From: Holacanthus passer
Taxonomy: Eukaryota; Chordata; Actinopteri; Pomacanthidae
Assembly: GCA_025331565.1 (NCBI GenBank)
Contig: JAFREQ010000030.1
Location: 496,001 to 560,000 of the forward strand
Direction of reading: 5' to 3'
Length of the DNA stretch: 64,000 bases
Position numbers and translations under genes: made by a program. Under the pieces are notes generated by a model. The model made no database searches. It was given only the letters and a program-made list of their open reading frames with translations, and was not told the origin of the DNA. Of this stretch, positions 1 through 13,295 are shown piece by piece. The stretch's first letter is position 1; every line of letters starts with the position of its first letter.

Positions 1-330
1 CGTCTCCAGAGCTGATTAGCGTTACAGCGGAGACATCACACCCACAACCGAGAAAAATGCTGAGTATGGAGGGAGGACGGGGTGGGGGGGTGCAAATGAC
101 AAGGGAGAAAGAAGAGAGGATAAAGAGAGAGGCAAGTGAGTAGGGAGGAGGAGGAGGAGGAGGAGAGGAGGGGGACAGAGGTGGGGATGGAGAGAGGAAC
201 GCCGATGAGGAGGAACGGGGATGGGGGGAGAGAAGGAGGAAAGAAGAGGGGGTGGGAAAGCGTTTGGGTGAAAATGCATCCTCAACACATTTGTAAGAGC
301 TTAGCTGTTGGGTACGGAGGGTGGGTGTAG

Positions 331-332
<2 letters not shown>

Positions 333-371
<39 letters not shown>
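333..371. repeat. (GA)n microsatellite
   Basis: An uninterrupted GA dinucleotide run inside a purine-rich region covering roughly 60-400. Confidence 0.95.
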
Positions 372-373
<2 letters not shown>

Positions 374-540
374 CCAGGGAGGGAGGAATGGATGGAGGGG
401 GATTGGGGTAGAAAAAAACCCCTGAACTCAGCAACGACCACGACTAAAACCTCCAATTAGAAAAGTTCTGAAGCTGATCCAGTGCAATGAAACTACTGCT
501 GACCATCTCTCTCTCTCCCCAGACCTTCTGCTCCCTGTCT

Positions 541-542
<2 letters not shown>

Positions 543-594
<52 letters not shown>
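543..594. repeat. (CA)n microsatellite
   Basis: About 26 uninterrupted CA units. It accounts for the Thr-His and Val-Cys reading frames seen on both strands here. Confidence 0.97.
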
Positions 595-598
<4 letters not shown>

Positions 599-784
599 AC
601 GCCTCACATCCTGTCTTGTTGACAAATCAAGCCTGGAGAAAGGATGAAAACGAGAGTAATAGTGTGGCAGAAGGTGAACACAGCGATCATGGGGCTTATA
701 AAGATAGATTAAAGAGCACAAGAAACTGCACAAGACATACAGCACGACTCCTCACGTAGTGCAGACAAGCTGGATGATGAACTC

Positions 785-787
785 TGT

Positions 788-818
<31 letters not shown>
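785..818. repeat. (GT)n microsatellite
   Basis: A GT dinucleotide run with one early interruption. Confidence 0.95.
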
Positions 819-1830
819 GCTGGCTTCAGACAGAGCTCTAATTAATCTTGTTTGAGAGAACCTTTTGCTCCAGCCACTACCGCCGCACAGAGAGGAATTT
901 CTTAGAAAGAGACTTCCTACTTAAAAGCTGGTGGCATGCTGCACAGACACACATACACACACAGGAAAATAAATAGCCAGATTAAGCGCTTCAAAAACGA
1001 CCCGGGGGCTGGTGCGTGTGGGTGTACGCGAGCATAAACAAGCCGGCATATAGAGAATGATCAAGAATAGATTGTAAGAGTCACAAGTCGTTTGTGATGC
1101 AGTGGCAAGTCTGTCTTTATTGAATAATCCCAACATAACAACTGCCTTAACTGCGCCTCCTCCCTCAGGCAACTCTCTGAGCAATAATGGAGAACACAAA
1201 GGATGGCAGCCGAGCCAGGCGGTGAAGACACGCTGTAAGACACAGCGAGGACATGATGGAAAGACATAAAGAGAGCAAAAATGTAGGGAGTGTGAATCAA
1301 GACCCCCAGAGCACCACAAAACTGGGCTCCTGGCTGCAGTCCACCGTGCCTTTTTTAAAAGAAAGAGGGAGCAGTGCTTGTGCTCATTGATCTAGTGTGG
1401 GCAGAGGGTGTTGAGGGAGTTGGTAAATAATTAACGACAAGCACTGTGTGGAGGCTAATTGAGAATTAGGAATCAGATCGGCGATAATGGCAACCTGTGT
1501 ACAGAGAGGGGGCAGGCTCACAGCGGAGATACAGGACCACGGAGAGAAGGTGAGCGACTGGAGACAGAGGGGGAGAAAGGACACCAGTTTGAACCCTGTG
1601 TGTGTGTGTGTGGAGACAGAGCAGGAAGCTATTAACTGGGAGGTATGCAGAGCGTGAAATAAGCATGATAACACAGACAGAGAGGGGAGCAGAGGAGATG
1701 GAGAAAACACAGGGAAAGTGAAGGAGAAGACTTGCAAAGGAGCAAGAGTCTGGCCCCTCATATGCATATTATAATATATGGAGAGAGAAGAGCGATCACT
1801 TTCACACTTTTCTGAGAGTTCAAAAAGGGT

Positions 1831-1832
<2 letters not shown>

Positions 1833-1865
<33 letters not shown>
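1833..1865. repeat. (GT)n microsatellite
   Basis: An uninterrupted GT dinucleotide run. Confidence 0.95.
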
Positions 1866-1866
<1 letters not shown>

Positions 1867-3444
1867 GGTTAAGTGTGCGCGAGACAGCGTTTGTGCAAGT
1901 GTGTTATTAAAGGCGAGAAAAAGTCCTGGCGTCGACACGTTTTTCCCATTCCAGGTAGTAAGTCGGAGTGTGATGACAAATTTCCCAACACAAGCAAAAA
2001 AACTGCACTGTCAGGCAATTGAGCTCTGGCTCCTTTTTTTTTCCATAAGTGCTTTTTTTTAAAGAGGAGAGAAAGCATGTACCTTAGGTTAAGTTGGTTC
2101 TCTCTTTGTGTGCGAATAACAAACAGAAGGTTGGGAGGGAGACAGCAGCGAGTTAAACAACATGTCTGCTTCCCCCAGACGCCGCACATCGCTGGTCAGA
2201 AAGTTTGGCCGCAGCAGCAAAGTGGGGGTGCATTCATCATTATCAGTCACATCAATGAGGAAATATGGTCAGAAATGTCTTGGCAAACATTTGAAATGAA
2301 CAAAGGGAGATGTGTTTGTAGCTCACAGAGGTGTCATGGAGAGCTGTGGCCTTTTGCACTGGCACATTCCTGGTGACCATTTTAAGGTTTCCCAGTTGCT
2401 GTCACTTGTTTAGGATGGTATGACAGGCATTGTGGCTAACCCAAATACACAGACACGCAGACAGGACCATAGCATGTGGGCATATTCTACTGTAGTAATG
2501 ACTCTTTTCCTCTCTTTTCCACTCTTTTCATACAGTAAGTTTTTTTCTTTCCACATTATGGAAACATCCCACACAGGATTACGAGACACAGCTATGTATC
2601 AAACATCAAAAATATAACAAGACATCTTCTAGTAACAAATATATAAAACCAAAAAAATTGGTTTATACGTAATTGGAATTATACATTACATATATAATAT
2701 AAAATGTAATATATAACTGTTGGAAATACGAAAAGCAGACGACAGAAAAGAAACATCAACCTCAAGTTCATCCTGATAAAAAGCTTTTTCCTCATCTCCA
2801 AGGCTTCCTCCAAAAAACTGGCTGACTTCAATGTTTTGTATGAGAACAGCCAACTTAGGGTTTGTGTGTCATCCAAAAGTATTTCTTTTTATCTGATATA
2901 TTGTGCTGTTTCCAGTACAGAGAAGGAGGAGGAAACTCATTTTCTCCATCATTGAGAAGGTACCGTTGAACAAATTCGTTTTCCATTTTCCATCCAAGTT
3001 AATGGTTGAGTAATTAGTCAAACATGAAAATTCTTTGGCAACAATTTTGAAAGTAATTTTTGAAGCAAAAAGGCCAAAGATTCAGTGGTTCCATCTTCTT
3101 AAATGTTAATGTCAAACAGCCATAGAAAAGGTAAAAGGCTCTTGAGATATTTTAGTTACCAATTCTTGAAGTCTACAAAACAATCAGCATCCAAAGAAGA
3201 TCAACATCCATAATCAGGTATAATGGTTAAAAATGGTTAAAAAGTTAAACCTGACTTCATATTATTTAGTTTCAGAGCAGCTCTGATGTGGCTTCAGTGA
3301 GAATAGGGACATTAAAACTCAGTGGAGAATTGTGAAATGAAAATAATTTAATGCCACAGGTGAAGGCACAGAGCTGGCGCCACATTTGAGGCACACACAC
3401 ATTTTTGTTCCCTCTTTGTGTTCCTTGGCATTGATCCACACTAC

Positions 3445-3445
<1 letters not shown>

Positions 3446-3482
<37 letters not shown>
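3446..3482. repeat. (GT)n microsatellite
   Basis: About 18 uninterrupted GT units. Confidence 0.95.
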
Positions 3483-3485
<3 letters not shown>

Positions 3486-5146
3486 ATTTAAGAGGTTCAG
3501 AAATTCATACCATCATACAATTCTGGGATCGTCACACTGCAGTTAGAAAATGCGGCAATTTGGCGCATAGAGATGATGCAACTGGTAGACAACCGCTGGT
3601 ACGGATACTCCTGTTACCAGGGCCTTGCATCTTCACGGCTACATTCACAATATCTCAACACTGCATGCACAACAAAATCATGGAGAATATATAGAGTGTG
3701 TGTGTGTGTGTGTCTATTTGTGTATGTGCGGGAACGAGTAGCCTCCTTGAACTGGAGCCTTCTCAAAAAGCTCCAAAATAAACCCAGAGGTCCTCAGAGG
3801 GAAAACATGAGAACTTGATTCAAAGAGTTCTGATCACAGGGTGATTATTGACACAGGGAATTGGCTTTGTAATTTTGATGTTTGAACACACCACGGCCGT
3901 TTCAGGACAGGAGGTTCGATCAGCAATTTGAGCCACTTACGCTGAACTGAACTTGTTTTCCATTTCTTATCCTTTTGACTTCTTGTACGTGCTGCAATGA
4001 GATTTATCTTGATTTCATACATTTTCTGGTTCTCAGGGAGGTTATGTAAATAAGGAGTCAAGACACTTGTGGAGGGTGGGTACATTTAACACACACACAC
4101 AAAGTCAAAAGAACACAAGGACAAGCAGCACACTCGCACGGAAGCAGGAAAAACAGTGGAGCACAGCAATGATTATGCACCAGATCTGCTTACACCATAT
4201 TTCATCATTACTGTGGAGAAAAAACACTCAACTATTGATCTGCCCCACTGCTTCCTTTTCTCTCTGCCTCTCTCTCTCTCTCCCACTCTCTGATTCAGTC
4301 TTTTATTCCTGCTTTTACTTCTCTCTTTTTACTTCTCTCGTGCTCAGAAATTTGCAACCATAACAAGAGTTTTCTGAAACGGATCCCAGTAGTAAACAAG
4401 ATCATAAACATGCAGGCACTACTTCAAAATTATCTCCACAAACACCAAACTCTCTCGCACACGCATACACAGACAAACACACACACACGAGGTGGACACA
4501 ATATTGTGAACACCTGTGCAATCTAATGCAATCCAGTACTATGGCCCTGCAATATATTCTGCCTTTGTGAAGCTTAATGCAATCCTGGAGCAGGGATGGA
4601 TATAGAAACAGCACAGTTACACACATTACAACATAATGTTGTGCATTAGGACCAAAACACCATTAACCACCACCTCACAATTATAGAGTGAATGAACAAC
4701 CTACTTAAGGCTGGGTATTGAACCGTAATAACTTGTTGGTATAAGTATCAAAAACTGTCAAGTACCAGAAGTTGGGACTCAATTCTTTCTCAGTTTCTTA
4801 GTCTTGTCTGCTTATTCCTTAATTAGATATTTCCTGGTTTACATAAAAAATTTTCCTAATTTTAGACTGTGTTTCATCTAGGCAATGTTCTTGTATGGCG
4901 GCTGTGTGTTAACACAAAATTAAACACTAGTAACACAAGTAAGCTAAATATTGTTTAGTACATGTATCAGTAACAAAACCCAGATATATTACTGGCACGA
5001 AAAGCTTCAGTACTCATCCCTACTGGCAGTCAGTTAGTCAAAGGTTGAACATTACTAGTTTCACCAAAACATTCATGACAAGCCTATGTTATTTTATTGC
5101 ATGTTTTAAGTGTTCATTTCTTGTAAACTTCTAACAAATCTAGAGC

Positions 5147-5720
5147 TGAAACGAAGAGTCGACTTGATCGACAGAAAAATAATGTAATTCTGGTTCCAGC
5201 CTTACGTCCTGCTGCTTTTCTTTGTCATATATCATTAAAACTGAATATTTTTGGACTTTTAGTAAACAAAACAAGACATTTCAAGGTATTTTGAACAATT
5301 TCTTGACCAAACAATTAATCAAAAAAACAATCGATGATAATTGATGATGAAAGTGATAATGCAGCCCAAAATAAAACACAAACGAGACAAAGTTTTTAAG
5401 ATAATACTTATCAATAACATGATTACCAATTGTTTTCATCAGTGATTAATCTGACAGCTATTTTCTCAATAATTGATTGGACAAGATGCAAAAAAACAAT
5501 AGTGAAAAATTCCACATCACAATTGCCTAAAACCCATGCTGACATATTCAAAGAGTCTAAACCCCCAAAATATTCAATTTACTATCGTAAGTGAGAAGAT
5601 TTGAGAAGCTGGAGCCAGTGATTTCTAAGCATTTCTCTAAAATAAAAAAACGATTACGTTATCAAAATTATTGTGGATTAATTCTCTAATTGACTGATCA
5701 TTAATTAACAGTTTACATCC
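5147..5720. repeat. Degenerate MITE-like repeats (AGCTGAAACGA family)
   Basis: The segment begins with an AGAGCTGAAACGA-like end and at about 5360 has a GATAATGCAGCCC-like end, which is an inverted version of the same terminus. The interior is rich in ATTAATC and GATGATAAT. A second overlapping copy follows to about 5720. Related copies with the same GATTAATC-rich ends occur near 17340-17430, 21668-22012 and 41425-41600. This looks like a short non-autonomous element with long A/T-rich inverted ends, common in teleosts. I cannot assign a named family. Confidence 0.6.
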
Positions 5721-6099
5721 TCAGCATGAGTGCATATTTTCCTTCCTGAAGAATAAACACTTGTCAGAAGCTCCTGTCCCATCCTTCCTTCTCAACACAC
5801 CAAGAGGGGGTTTTACAGAGTGTTACATCAACTTGACCCCTCTGCATGCAGAGAATCAAACATGTTTTTAAGATCACTCATGCACAAACACACACACACA
5901 CACACACACACTACACAGTTGTGGTAAAACAGGGATGCACTCATTTCTTAGGACTTCCTCCTGAAGAGAGAAGCTTCAGGTCAGACATGAAAGGATGGAA
6001 AGGAATCAACTGACAAGTGCAAAATGTTGTAATGGCCAACTGATAGTAAAATCACTTCCCATTGCTACATCTTCTTTCTCGATCTTGCAAGTGCAGCTA

Positions 6100-6181
6100 G
6101 GAACTATCACACACACACACACACACACACACAACACACACACAGACAAACACACACACACACACACATACACACACACAG
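6100..6181. repeat. Compound (CA)n microsatellite
   Basis: Several CA runs separated by single interruptions. Smaller CA runs lie nearby at about 5887-5911 and 6294-6330. Confidence 0.93.
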
Positions 6182-6675
6182 ATTAACCTTGGTGCTTAGA
6201 CACACATGCACACACATCCCCTAGAGCAAGTAGATCTTAGCATCTTATAGGTGTTTTATACCTCCTGCTCTCTTTGCACACTCTCTCATATGTGCACACA
6301 CACACACACTCTCACACACATGCACACAAGGCAAAGAAACTAGCTATGGTAAGTAACAAGTGAAAACGCCATCTGTCAAGCGAGAGCGCATTTGCTTCGC
6401 CTCAGCATTTTCAGGGGAATGCCTTGAAGACAAAAAGGTCCTTGTTCTCAATCTCTCCGCAAATCCCATCTCTCATTCTTCCTCCCTCTTCCTTCATCCC
6501 CCTTGCTCCGTGCGCCTTGCCGCTCCGCCACCATCAGCAAAGTTGCACACATAAGCATTGGTCAGCGTTCAATTACCGTGAACACCAGGGAAGGATGGGG
6601 AAAGTACTTGACAGAGAAATGCACTTCAAGCACTGATTAAATACTGATACCAAGTATAAAAAAGTTTAGCCCCTT

Positions 6676-6780
6676 GGTGTGTGTGTGTGTGTGTGTGTGT
6701 AGGCAATGAGAAAAGGAAATGGGGAAAAATGTGTGTGTGTGTGTGTGTGTGTGAGACACAGAGAGAGAGAGAGAGAGAGA
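6676..6780. repeat. Compound (GT)n / (GA)n microsatellite
   Basis: GT runs at 6676-6700 and 6731-6753 are followed by a GA run at about 6761-6780. Together they create spurious His-Thr frames on the minus strand. Confidence 0.93.
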
Positions 6781-7499
6781 AAGACAGTAAGGGGGGGGGC
6801 TCTTCTCTCCAATACTGATACAACTGTTTCATCATTATGACCCTCTATTACAGTACTTGCCAACTTGCTTACTACATACTTTTGATACACTCCACAGAGT
6901 GCTGACTCCAACTAAAGCTGCTGATATAGAGTCATTAGGGGGTGAAGTTTCTGTTTTTCGTGAGCCCACAGAGCTTCCTTATTACTCTTCAGTGTTTAAG
7001 AGTTGCAGTGCTCAAAGGTTGCTGGCAGGCAGCAGATAATGGCCCATCTACAAGAAGATCAATCAGAGGATATTACGTTGCAACGCATTACAGTTCATGG
7101 AGGTGCTTTCTTTTTTTAGCAGCAAGTCTCTGTGTGGGTTCATGAGCAATCAATACTGCACATGAGCATGTGTCCTCCCCTCATCTGGTTTCTTCTACCA
7201 ACATATTCATGTTTGCACACAAGGATGAGACTTTGACATAAAAAAAGTGAGCAGCAGGGAATCACAGGCATCACTGGTTGACTGCTTGTGACTTGGAAAA
7301 TGTTTTATTCAAGTCATAATCCAAAAGCCAAAACAGGTTAAGCAGCTAAATCATGCACAAGGTGAGATTCCTCCTGTCTGTGTGAACACACTCACACAAA
7401 AACACTTTGACTGAAGATGCACGAGGAACCAAACCTCGCTGAAAAAAACCAACTAATTTAGCAGCGATGACATTTTAAACACCCATTCCTCAGCCCACG

Positions 7500-8970
7500 C
7501 GAGCTCTAATTATCCCGTAAACACGTCAACATCCGCTCCATGACCGGGCCTGTTTATTCGGGAGCCAAGTCCCCCCTCCCTGATATAAACCGAGCTTCTT
7601 CTTCATCTTCTTTTTCCCTCCATCGCGGCAGACCTTTGTCCGCCCGCCCGCCGGTGCCATGTTGCCATGGCTCCCTCATGCCTCCGCTCTGCTCGCGCGA
7701 ACGTTGAGAAATAACAACGTTGTGATGAATCAGCATCTCTGCCGCGAGCACCGCCGGTGGCACGAGCGGAGAAACAGGCGCCATTCTGTCCGGTTAAAAA
7801 AGTCACTTTAACGTTAAATGTGTCACTAAATGTTACCACTTACACGAAGCGGAGGCCTGACACAAAGCAAATGTCAAAACAGTCACTCCGGCGGAGTCGC
7901 GGCTGCTCTCCGTACATGTAGCCGTCACTCTGTAGCTAGCTGCCGGCCGTTTGACAGCCGCACATCCGCTCCGATGACAGCGGCGCTTCTTTGTTATTGC
8001 TCATTCACCAGGCCTTAAATATTCCACTTAATGTCACCTCAAGAGTCACAAACAAACAGAGCACAACCCCAGCACACTTCAGTAACAGCTGACTGGCCGT
8101 CTTACCTGTGCGGTGTCGGTGCGTGAAGCGACAGCGGGCGGCTTCCAGTCAGCGTCCGCCGCTGCCGCTCCAGCACCCCGGGGAGAGGGAGAGCGGACAG
8201 CCGGGGGGAGCCAACGCCGTGCTCGGCTGTTGTTATGGAGGCTCTAAGTTGTTGCTCTTGGTTAATGTTTTCTCCCAGCTCTTCTTACTCTAACAATATA
8301 TGAATATGTAGCTGTTTAGAAGCCACAACACGAGGGAATCCCCGGCCGTACCGGCGGCTCAGACACCGACTCGAACCCCCCGCTCGGCTCTCTAATTCCG
8401 ACACATGGCTCCTTGTTTGAGCCTGACAGCCGCTCTCCCCCTTTGTCTGTGTTATTATGAAATCAGCGCCCGCTCGGTCGCTCTGCGCGGCCGCTCGAGC
8501 CGGTCTCGGAAGAGCACGTACGGGTGTGGATGACGACTAGGATCGTGATGATTCAGCACAACCGGACCGGTGCCCTTTAAACGGCAGCGGCGGCGGTGCG
8601 GCGAGTCCGGCGCAGCGGCGGCGCACAGCGGGACGAGCGGCAACACGGTGAAGCGGCGTGCCAGCCGTGCACACTCAGCAAAACAAGCCCCCCCCCTCTA
8701 TGTTCAGCACTTTTTTAAAAAGGCATTTCAGTTCTGATCTGGATCGAGCTGACTCACCAGAAGTCAAACCGGCGCCGTTCGCCCACCGCAGCTTCGACGG
8801 TCGGGGTTGTCCGATGGTCGGTGGACCCGGTGTGGAGAGAGACAGCTGGAGAAATGTGTTTTTTCCACTCACGCCTCCTCGCAGCTCTCTAGATATATCC
8901 ACCGCTTCCTCGCTTGTTTTAGTCTATGGTCGGAGGCGCCAGACGTCAAATGATGTTTGGATCACATGGT
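7500..8970 (-). promoter_or_regulatory. mafg: CpG-rich island, candidate mafg promoter
   Basis: CpG dinucleotides are dense here and sparse in the flanks. The island surrounds a minus-strand splice donor at 8101-8105. A CNC-small-Maf/AP-1 core, TGACTCA, lies at 8750-8756 and reads GTGAGTCAGC on the minus strand. In human 17q25.3, MAFG is the minus-strand neighbour of PYCR1, and mammalian MafG is known to be induced through an antioxidant response element. Assignment to mafg is by neighbourhood, because no coding exon is in the window. Confidence 0.5.
8106..8650 (-). other. mafg: Candidate non-coding first exon of mafg
   Basis: Read on the minus strand, the sequence ends CCGCACAG followed by GTAAG, a consensus 5' splice site at 8101-8105. 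The exon therefore runs rightwards from 8106 into a CpG-rich block. Its upstream limit is not visible; about 8650 is a guess from composition. No long frame continues through it, which suits a 5' UTR exon. The mafg assignment rests on conserved gene order next to pycr1 in the same orientation. Another gene, or an alternative first exon starting near 8758, cannot be excluded. Confidence 0.45.
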
Positions 8971-10471
8971 TTCATTCATGAAGGATCAACGCAGCCCGCA
9001 TTTAAAGAGACATGAGACACTACTACTGTGTGATGGACTGTTAACAACAGACTGTGGGAGACGACGCGGCCCCTCCTCCACGTGAGTGTCTAAACTTAGA
9101 GCTAACATTTGAAGTACTGATTGGCTCCAGCAACAACACACAGAGACAGAGAGGGGAGAACAAATATAACATCTGATGCTGTCATTCTCATTGATGACCA
9201 TCAGCAATGGATCATTTATTCATTAAGTCATTAGTTAAAAATGTGAGAGTTGAAGATACTGCATTTTTTCCCATGATTGACTTTTTGTGATTTCATTTTA
9301 AAAATACTTGAAAACTTATTAAAACTTAAAAAAAATGAAAACAATATGCATTAGTAGAGATACTGTAACACACACATCTATCCACACAGAAAGAAATAAC
9401 TGCACTACATGTTAAGTATTGGTTTGAGAAAGATACACTTTTAATGCTGGTACTTAATCAGAGATCTTACTGACATGTAGATTCATATCACTTCCCCCAA
9501 AAGAAGGACATGACAATGCAGTATGAAAAATGATGAGGTCCTCACTCAGGTTCCAGAGAACACATTTTTCTCAAAAAAAACTGTGTAATAGATATTGACT
9601 TTTGCTTGAGGCCATGAAGTTAAGTAAAGTAAAGAATTATTGTACAAGTCAGCTGAGATACATTTAACAGTATGACACAAGGGCATTAAAATCTGTAGTT
9701 TTTAATGTCTTGTTGGCTGCCTGACAACTTTGAAATCCCACTTTTCCAATTTGAATTCAGATGCTCAACTGAAAGATTGAAGAGAAGAAACAGTGTCGTA
9801 AACCTCTATACACTGATCGTACATTAAACACCATCCATCCTCAATCACAATACAATTTAAAAACAAAACAAACTGTTAGGACCGACATACAGTAGTTTAT
9901 CAATACTCCATTTCCATTTCTGAGAAACTAATGAGCTCTGATACAAGACAAGAAAGCACTCAAGCATTATTAGCAGCCTATTTCCAGATAATGCCTCTCA
10001 GTTGATAAAAAATGGCTGGAATTACACATTCAGCATCTGATATCTCCTCGTGGGTGTTCACAGGCCTTTAAGAAATCAGAGTAAATCTCTACCAGGCTGC
10101 TGAAACTGAAGATATATTTTGAAATATCACCTAAATTTGTCGTTGCATTTTAAAAGAAATGACTCACATTTAGTCCAAATGGAATCATACAGCCTGTTGA
10201 GTCAATGCAGGGTGAGGTTTAAAATTGCATTTTCAGGATCTATTAGCCATTTTTCAAAGCATCTCAAAAAGCAATTTTAGCAATTTTTCATCCAAAGCAG
10301 CTCCAGACGTTTTATCAGCAAAGACTTGATAATAGGAGAAGATGTGTTATTTTATGGGGAGCCACCCATGTCTACACTACTGATGAGTACAAGCTCTTCA
10401 GGAGAGGTGACATCCTGCATACTGAGGAAATATGCCAGTATAAAACACTCATTATACTGGTAGCTTGTAGG

Positions 10472-10681
10472 CAGTGGTGGAAAGTAACTAAGTACATTTA
10501 CTCAAGTACTAGTAGTTAGCCAACCTTTACCTGCAACATCAAAGTGATGCTTACACACTAATGCATCAATAATTATTATCCAGTATTATTTTGCAAAATG
10601 AGCACTTTAGTAACAGAGTATTTCTACACTATGCTATTACTACTTTTACCTAAGTAAAAGATCTGAGTACTTCCACCGCTG
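10472..10681. mobile_element. hAT-like MITE, 210 bp
   Basis: The left end CAGTGGTGGAAAGTAAC and right end GTACTTCCACCGCTG are imperfect terminal inverted repeats. The flanks are CTTGTAGG (10464-10471) and CCTGTAGG (10682-10689), an 8-bp target site duplication with one mismatch. An 8-bp duplication is typical of hAT transposons. There is no internal coding capacity. Confidence 0.8.
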
Positions 10682-10735
10682 CCTGTAGGCCCTTAGGGAA
10701 GATAAATTCCTGAAAATCTGTCAGAGACACAGCGG

Positions 10736-11200
10736 CAGTGATGGAACGTAACTAAGTCCATTTTATCACTTGCTGCCTTTAAATACAATTTTGAGATACT
10801 TTTAAGTATTTTGAGTTGAGAACCTTCATTTTATACTAGATCATACTTTTACTCCACTACATTTCAGATGAAAATATTGTACTTTTTACTCAACTACACT
10901 AAACAAGTTGCAGATTTGAAGAAGGAATTTGAGGTCATCTCAAGCATTTTATCAAAATATATATTTTATGTTAATGCATCAGTACTAATAACCTCACAAT
11001 ATCATATCTAATCAATAATACACTAACACTCCAAAAGAGGTGATTCTGTAAATATTTTTTAGTTTTGATACTTGAGTATATTATGCTGATGATACTTCAG
11101 TACCTATAATATTCCAAATGCACTTGTAATAGAGTGTCTTTACATCCATAAATTGCTGCTTGTACTTGAATAAAAGATCTGAATATTTGTTCCACCAGTG
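10736..11200. mobile_element. hAT-like MITE, 465 bp, same family
   Basis: The left end CAGTGATGGAACGTAAC and right end TTGTTCCACCAGTG match the neighbouring element. The flanks are CACAGCGG (10728-10735) and CACAGAGG (11201-11208), an 8-bp target duplication with one mismatch. The interior is A/T-rich with no coding capacity. It lies only about 50 bp from the first copy. A third, poorly bounded relative starts near 12614. Confidence 0.8.
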
Positions 11201-13295
11201 CACAGAGGACAGATAATACTCACCTACTCCTACACACCCCTGTGCCTGTCTGGTTCCCAGATAAGCATCAGCAGAGCAAAGATGTGTCTCTGCAGGGATC
11301 TTCTGTACTTGTACGCTGCAAGTCGGCATGAGAGGGAAGCCCATAGTGCAGATTCACTGACTGTGTGGTAACTGTCAGGGCTTCCTCTTTCTGCGACTGT
11401 TTCACCAGACAGCTGCACCAAGCTGATATTGTATCAGCCCGGAGATCACACTTGTACATGTGTCTCACACACAAACACACACACACACACACACATTATT
11501 GACAACACAGTGGTGCAGAAACAGTAAAACAGAGGAGCGTGGAAGACTGACTGCCCACAAACACCTCTTTCCCTGCTCGTCCCTCTAAGTTTTTAATTTC
11601 AGAGAGGATTAGGTGGATGTCTATTAGTGTTGAGGGAGGAGAGAAAGACAGAAAAAGCCCTTCCATCTTTTCACTCATCTTGGTTTCTGGCACTCCTCCT
11701 GGCCTTGATACGATATGCAAACAACCATGTTCCTGCAAAGGTCAGTGATTACATTGATTGAATGGAGATGACAGGTAGCATCTGGCCTACCTGTGGATAG
11801 AAATCCCATGCTGGGCTCGAGCGCACACACACACACAACACAAACACTCTCTCACTCTCACACACATACGTGCAGTACAAACTTTCCACTCAGGATTATC
11901 TGCCATTGAACTGCCATCTTAGACCTTCTGCCGGTGTCAAGATGATTGACACAGAGCACATCTTCTTCACCTTAGGTGGAAGAGAGGTGCTCAAAGCTGC
12001 CCGACCAACGAAAGGTAACAGAAGTCTAATAATGAGAAGCAAATGGAAGTCTTAACGGACTTCCATGGAAATGGCTAATCTTAACGGACAGAGGCAGGAG
12101 CAAGCGGAGAATAACCTTTTGGAATAAAAGAGGGATTACCAAGACACTTCAGCAGCAGAGGAAAAACCATTGCACGCACAAATAAACAGCCCGAGTGCAC
12201 TAAGAGCATGCGGGCCTGCAATTTAATCAAGGGACACTGGTGTGTGTATTAGTTTAAGGAAAATAAAGTAATCCTACAACAGCTATAAATTGTTCAATTA
12301 TAATGAGGACATGGCTCTTCACAAACCATCAATTTTCTTCCATCATTTTTACTTCGCCATTATGCACCTGTGTATTGCCTGAATAGACCCACAGGCCTAT
12401 CTCATTCTAACACAAAGTGGCATCTGTTAATCCAAAATGCAGCAGCCTAAAGTACAGGAATGGGCCAAAATAACTAGAAAGTGCTTCACAGACTTCAACT
12501 CCGCCGGAGCTACTGCAATCCCATGACATCCCCAAATGTAGCTGCACTTCTGTCCTCTACTATCACACTAATTCAGGACTCATTGATATTTAGTTTCTAA
12601 GCTTGCAGCACCCTGTGGTGGAAAGCAACATTTACTCAAAATACCTCAATATTGTGCTCAAGTACAGTATACTGAAGCACAATATTGATGTACTTGTATT
12701 TTAAGAATTTTTATTTCATGCAACTTTGTCATATTTCAGATGTCTATGAGTTATTAGTTCCACAAAAGCACGATGTCACATCTAAACTGCTCAGATAGTT
12801 TCATTAAATGAACTCTTCGAGGCCCAAAAAGGTTGAGAAAAGTCCAGAGAAACAGTCGATATAAATTTGTAGTTTTTTCTTCATTCCTCTCCCATCAGAT
12901 TTCTCTTCATCTGGAAGTGTGCGACCTCTAGACGGAGAACCACTGGACTACCAAACTGCATATAAGATATTTAAAATTCCACCTCAACCACCTACAACAA
13001 AAAAATATTACATTCATTTTTTACAGACTGATGAAACAGTAATAACAACCCAATAATATGTAATATATAGTAATATCAGTTATAGGGGACAAATTACTGT
13101 TGAATGAGCATTTTTACTTTGTATACTTTAAGCGCATTGAGCTGACAATACTTCAGGAGTATTTTGTACATTATAGTATGGGCACTACTGAAGAGGAGAA
13201 GGCTGCATCTACATAGAAATCTGTGATCCCACTCATGGTCATCTGTCCTGCTGACAGAAAGTTTCTAAAATTGGACTGAGGTTCCAGCCAATCAC

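Larger units (their letters stand above)
1..8105. other. Gene-free stretch, probable mafg intron 1
   Basis: No coding exon is recognisable on either strand. Open frames here are low-complexity products of CA/GT and GA/CT runs. The stretch holds many microsatellites and an internal repeat patch around 5147-5720. If the minus-strand donor at 8101-8105 belongs to mafg, this whole segment is its first intron. No bZIP-coding exon of a small Maf was seen here. Confidence 0.5.

Noticed and set aside
1384..1938. 184-codon minus-strand frame
   Set aside because: It is driven by CA/GT runs giving His-Thr repeats and has no recognisable domain or splice context.
1..8105. mafg coding exons
   Set aside because: No small-Maf bZIP reading frame is visible on the minus strand here, so only the first exon and promoter are proposed.
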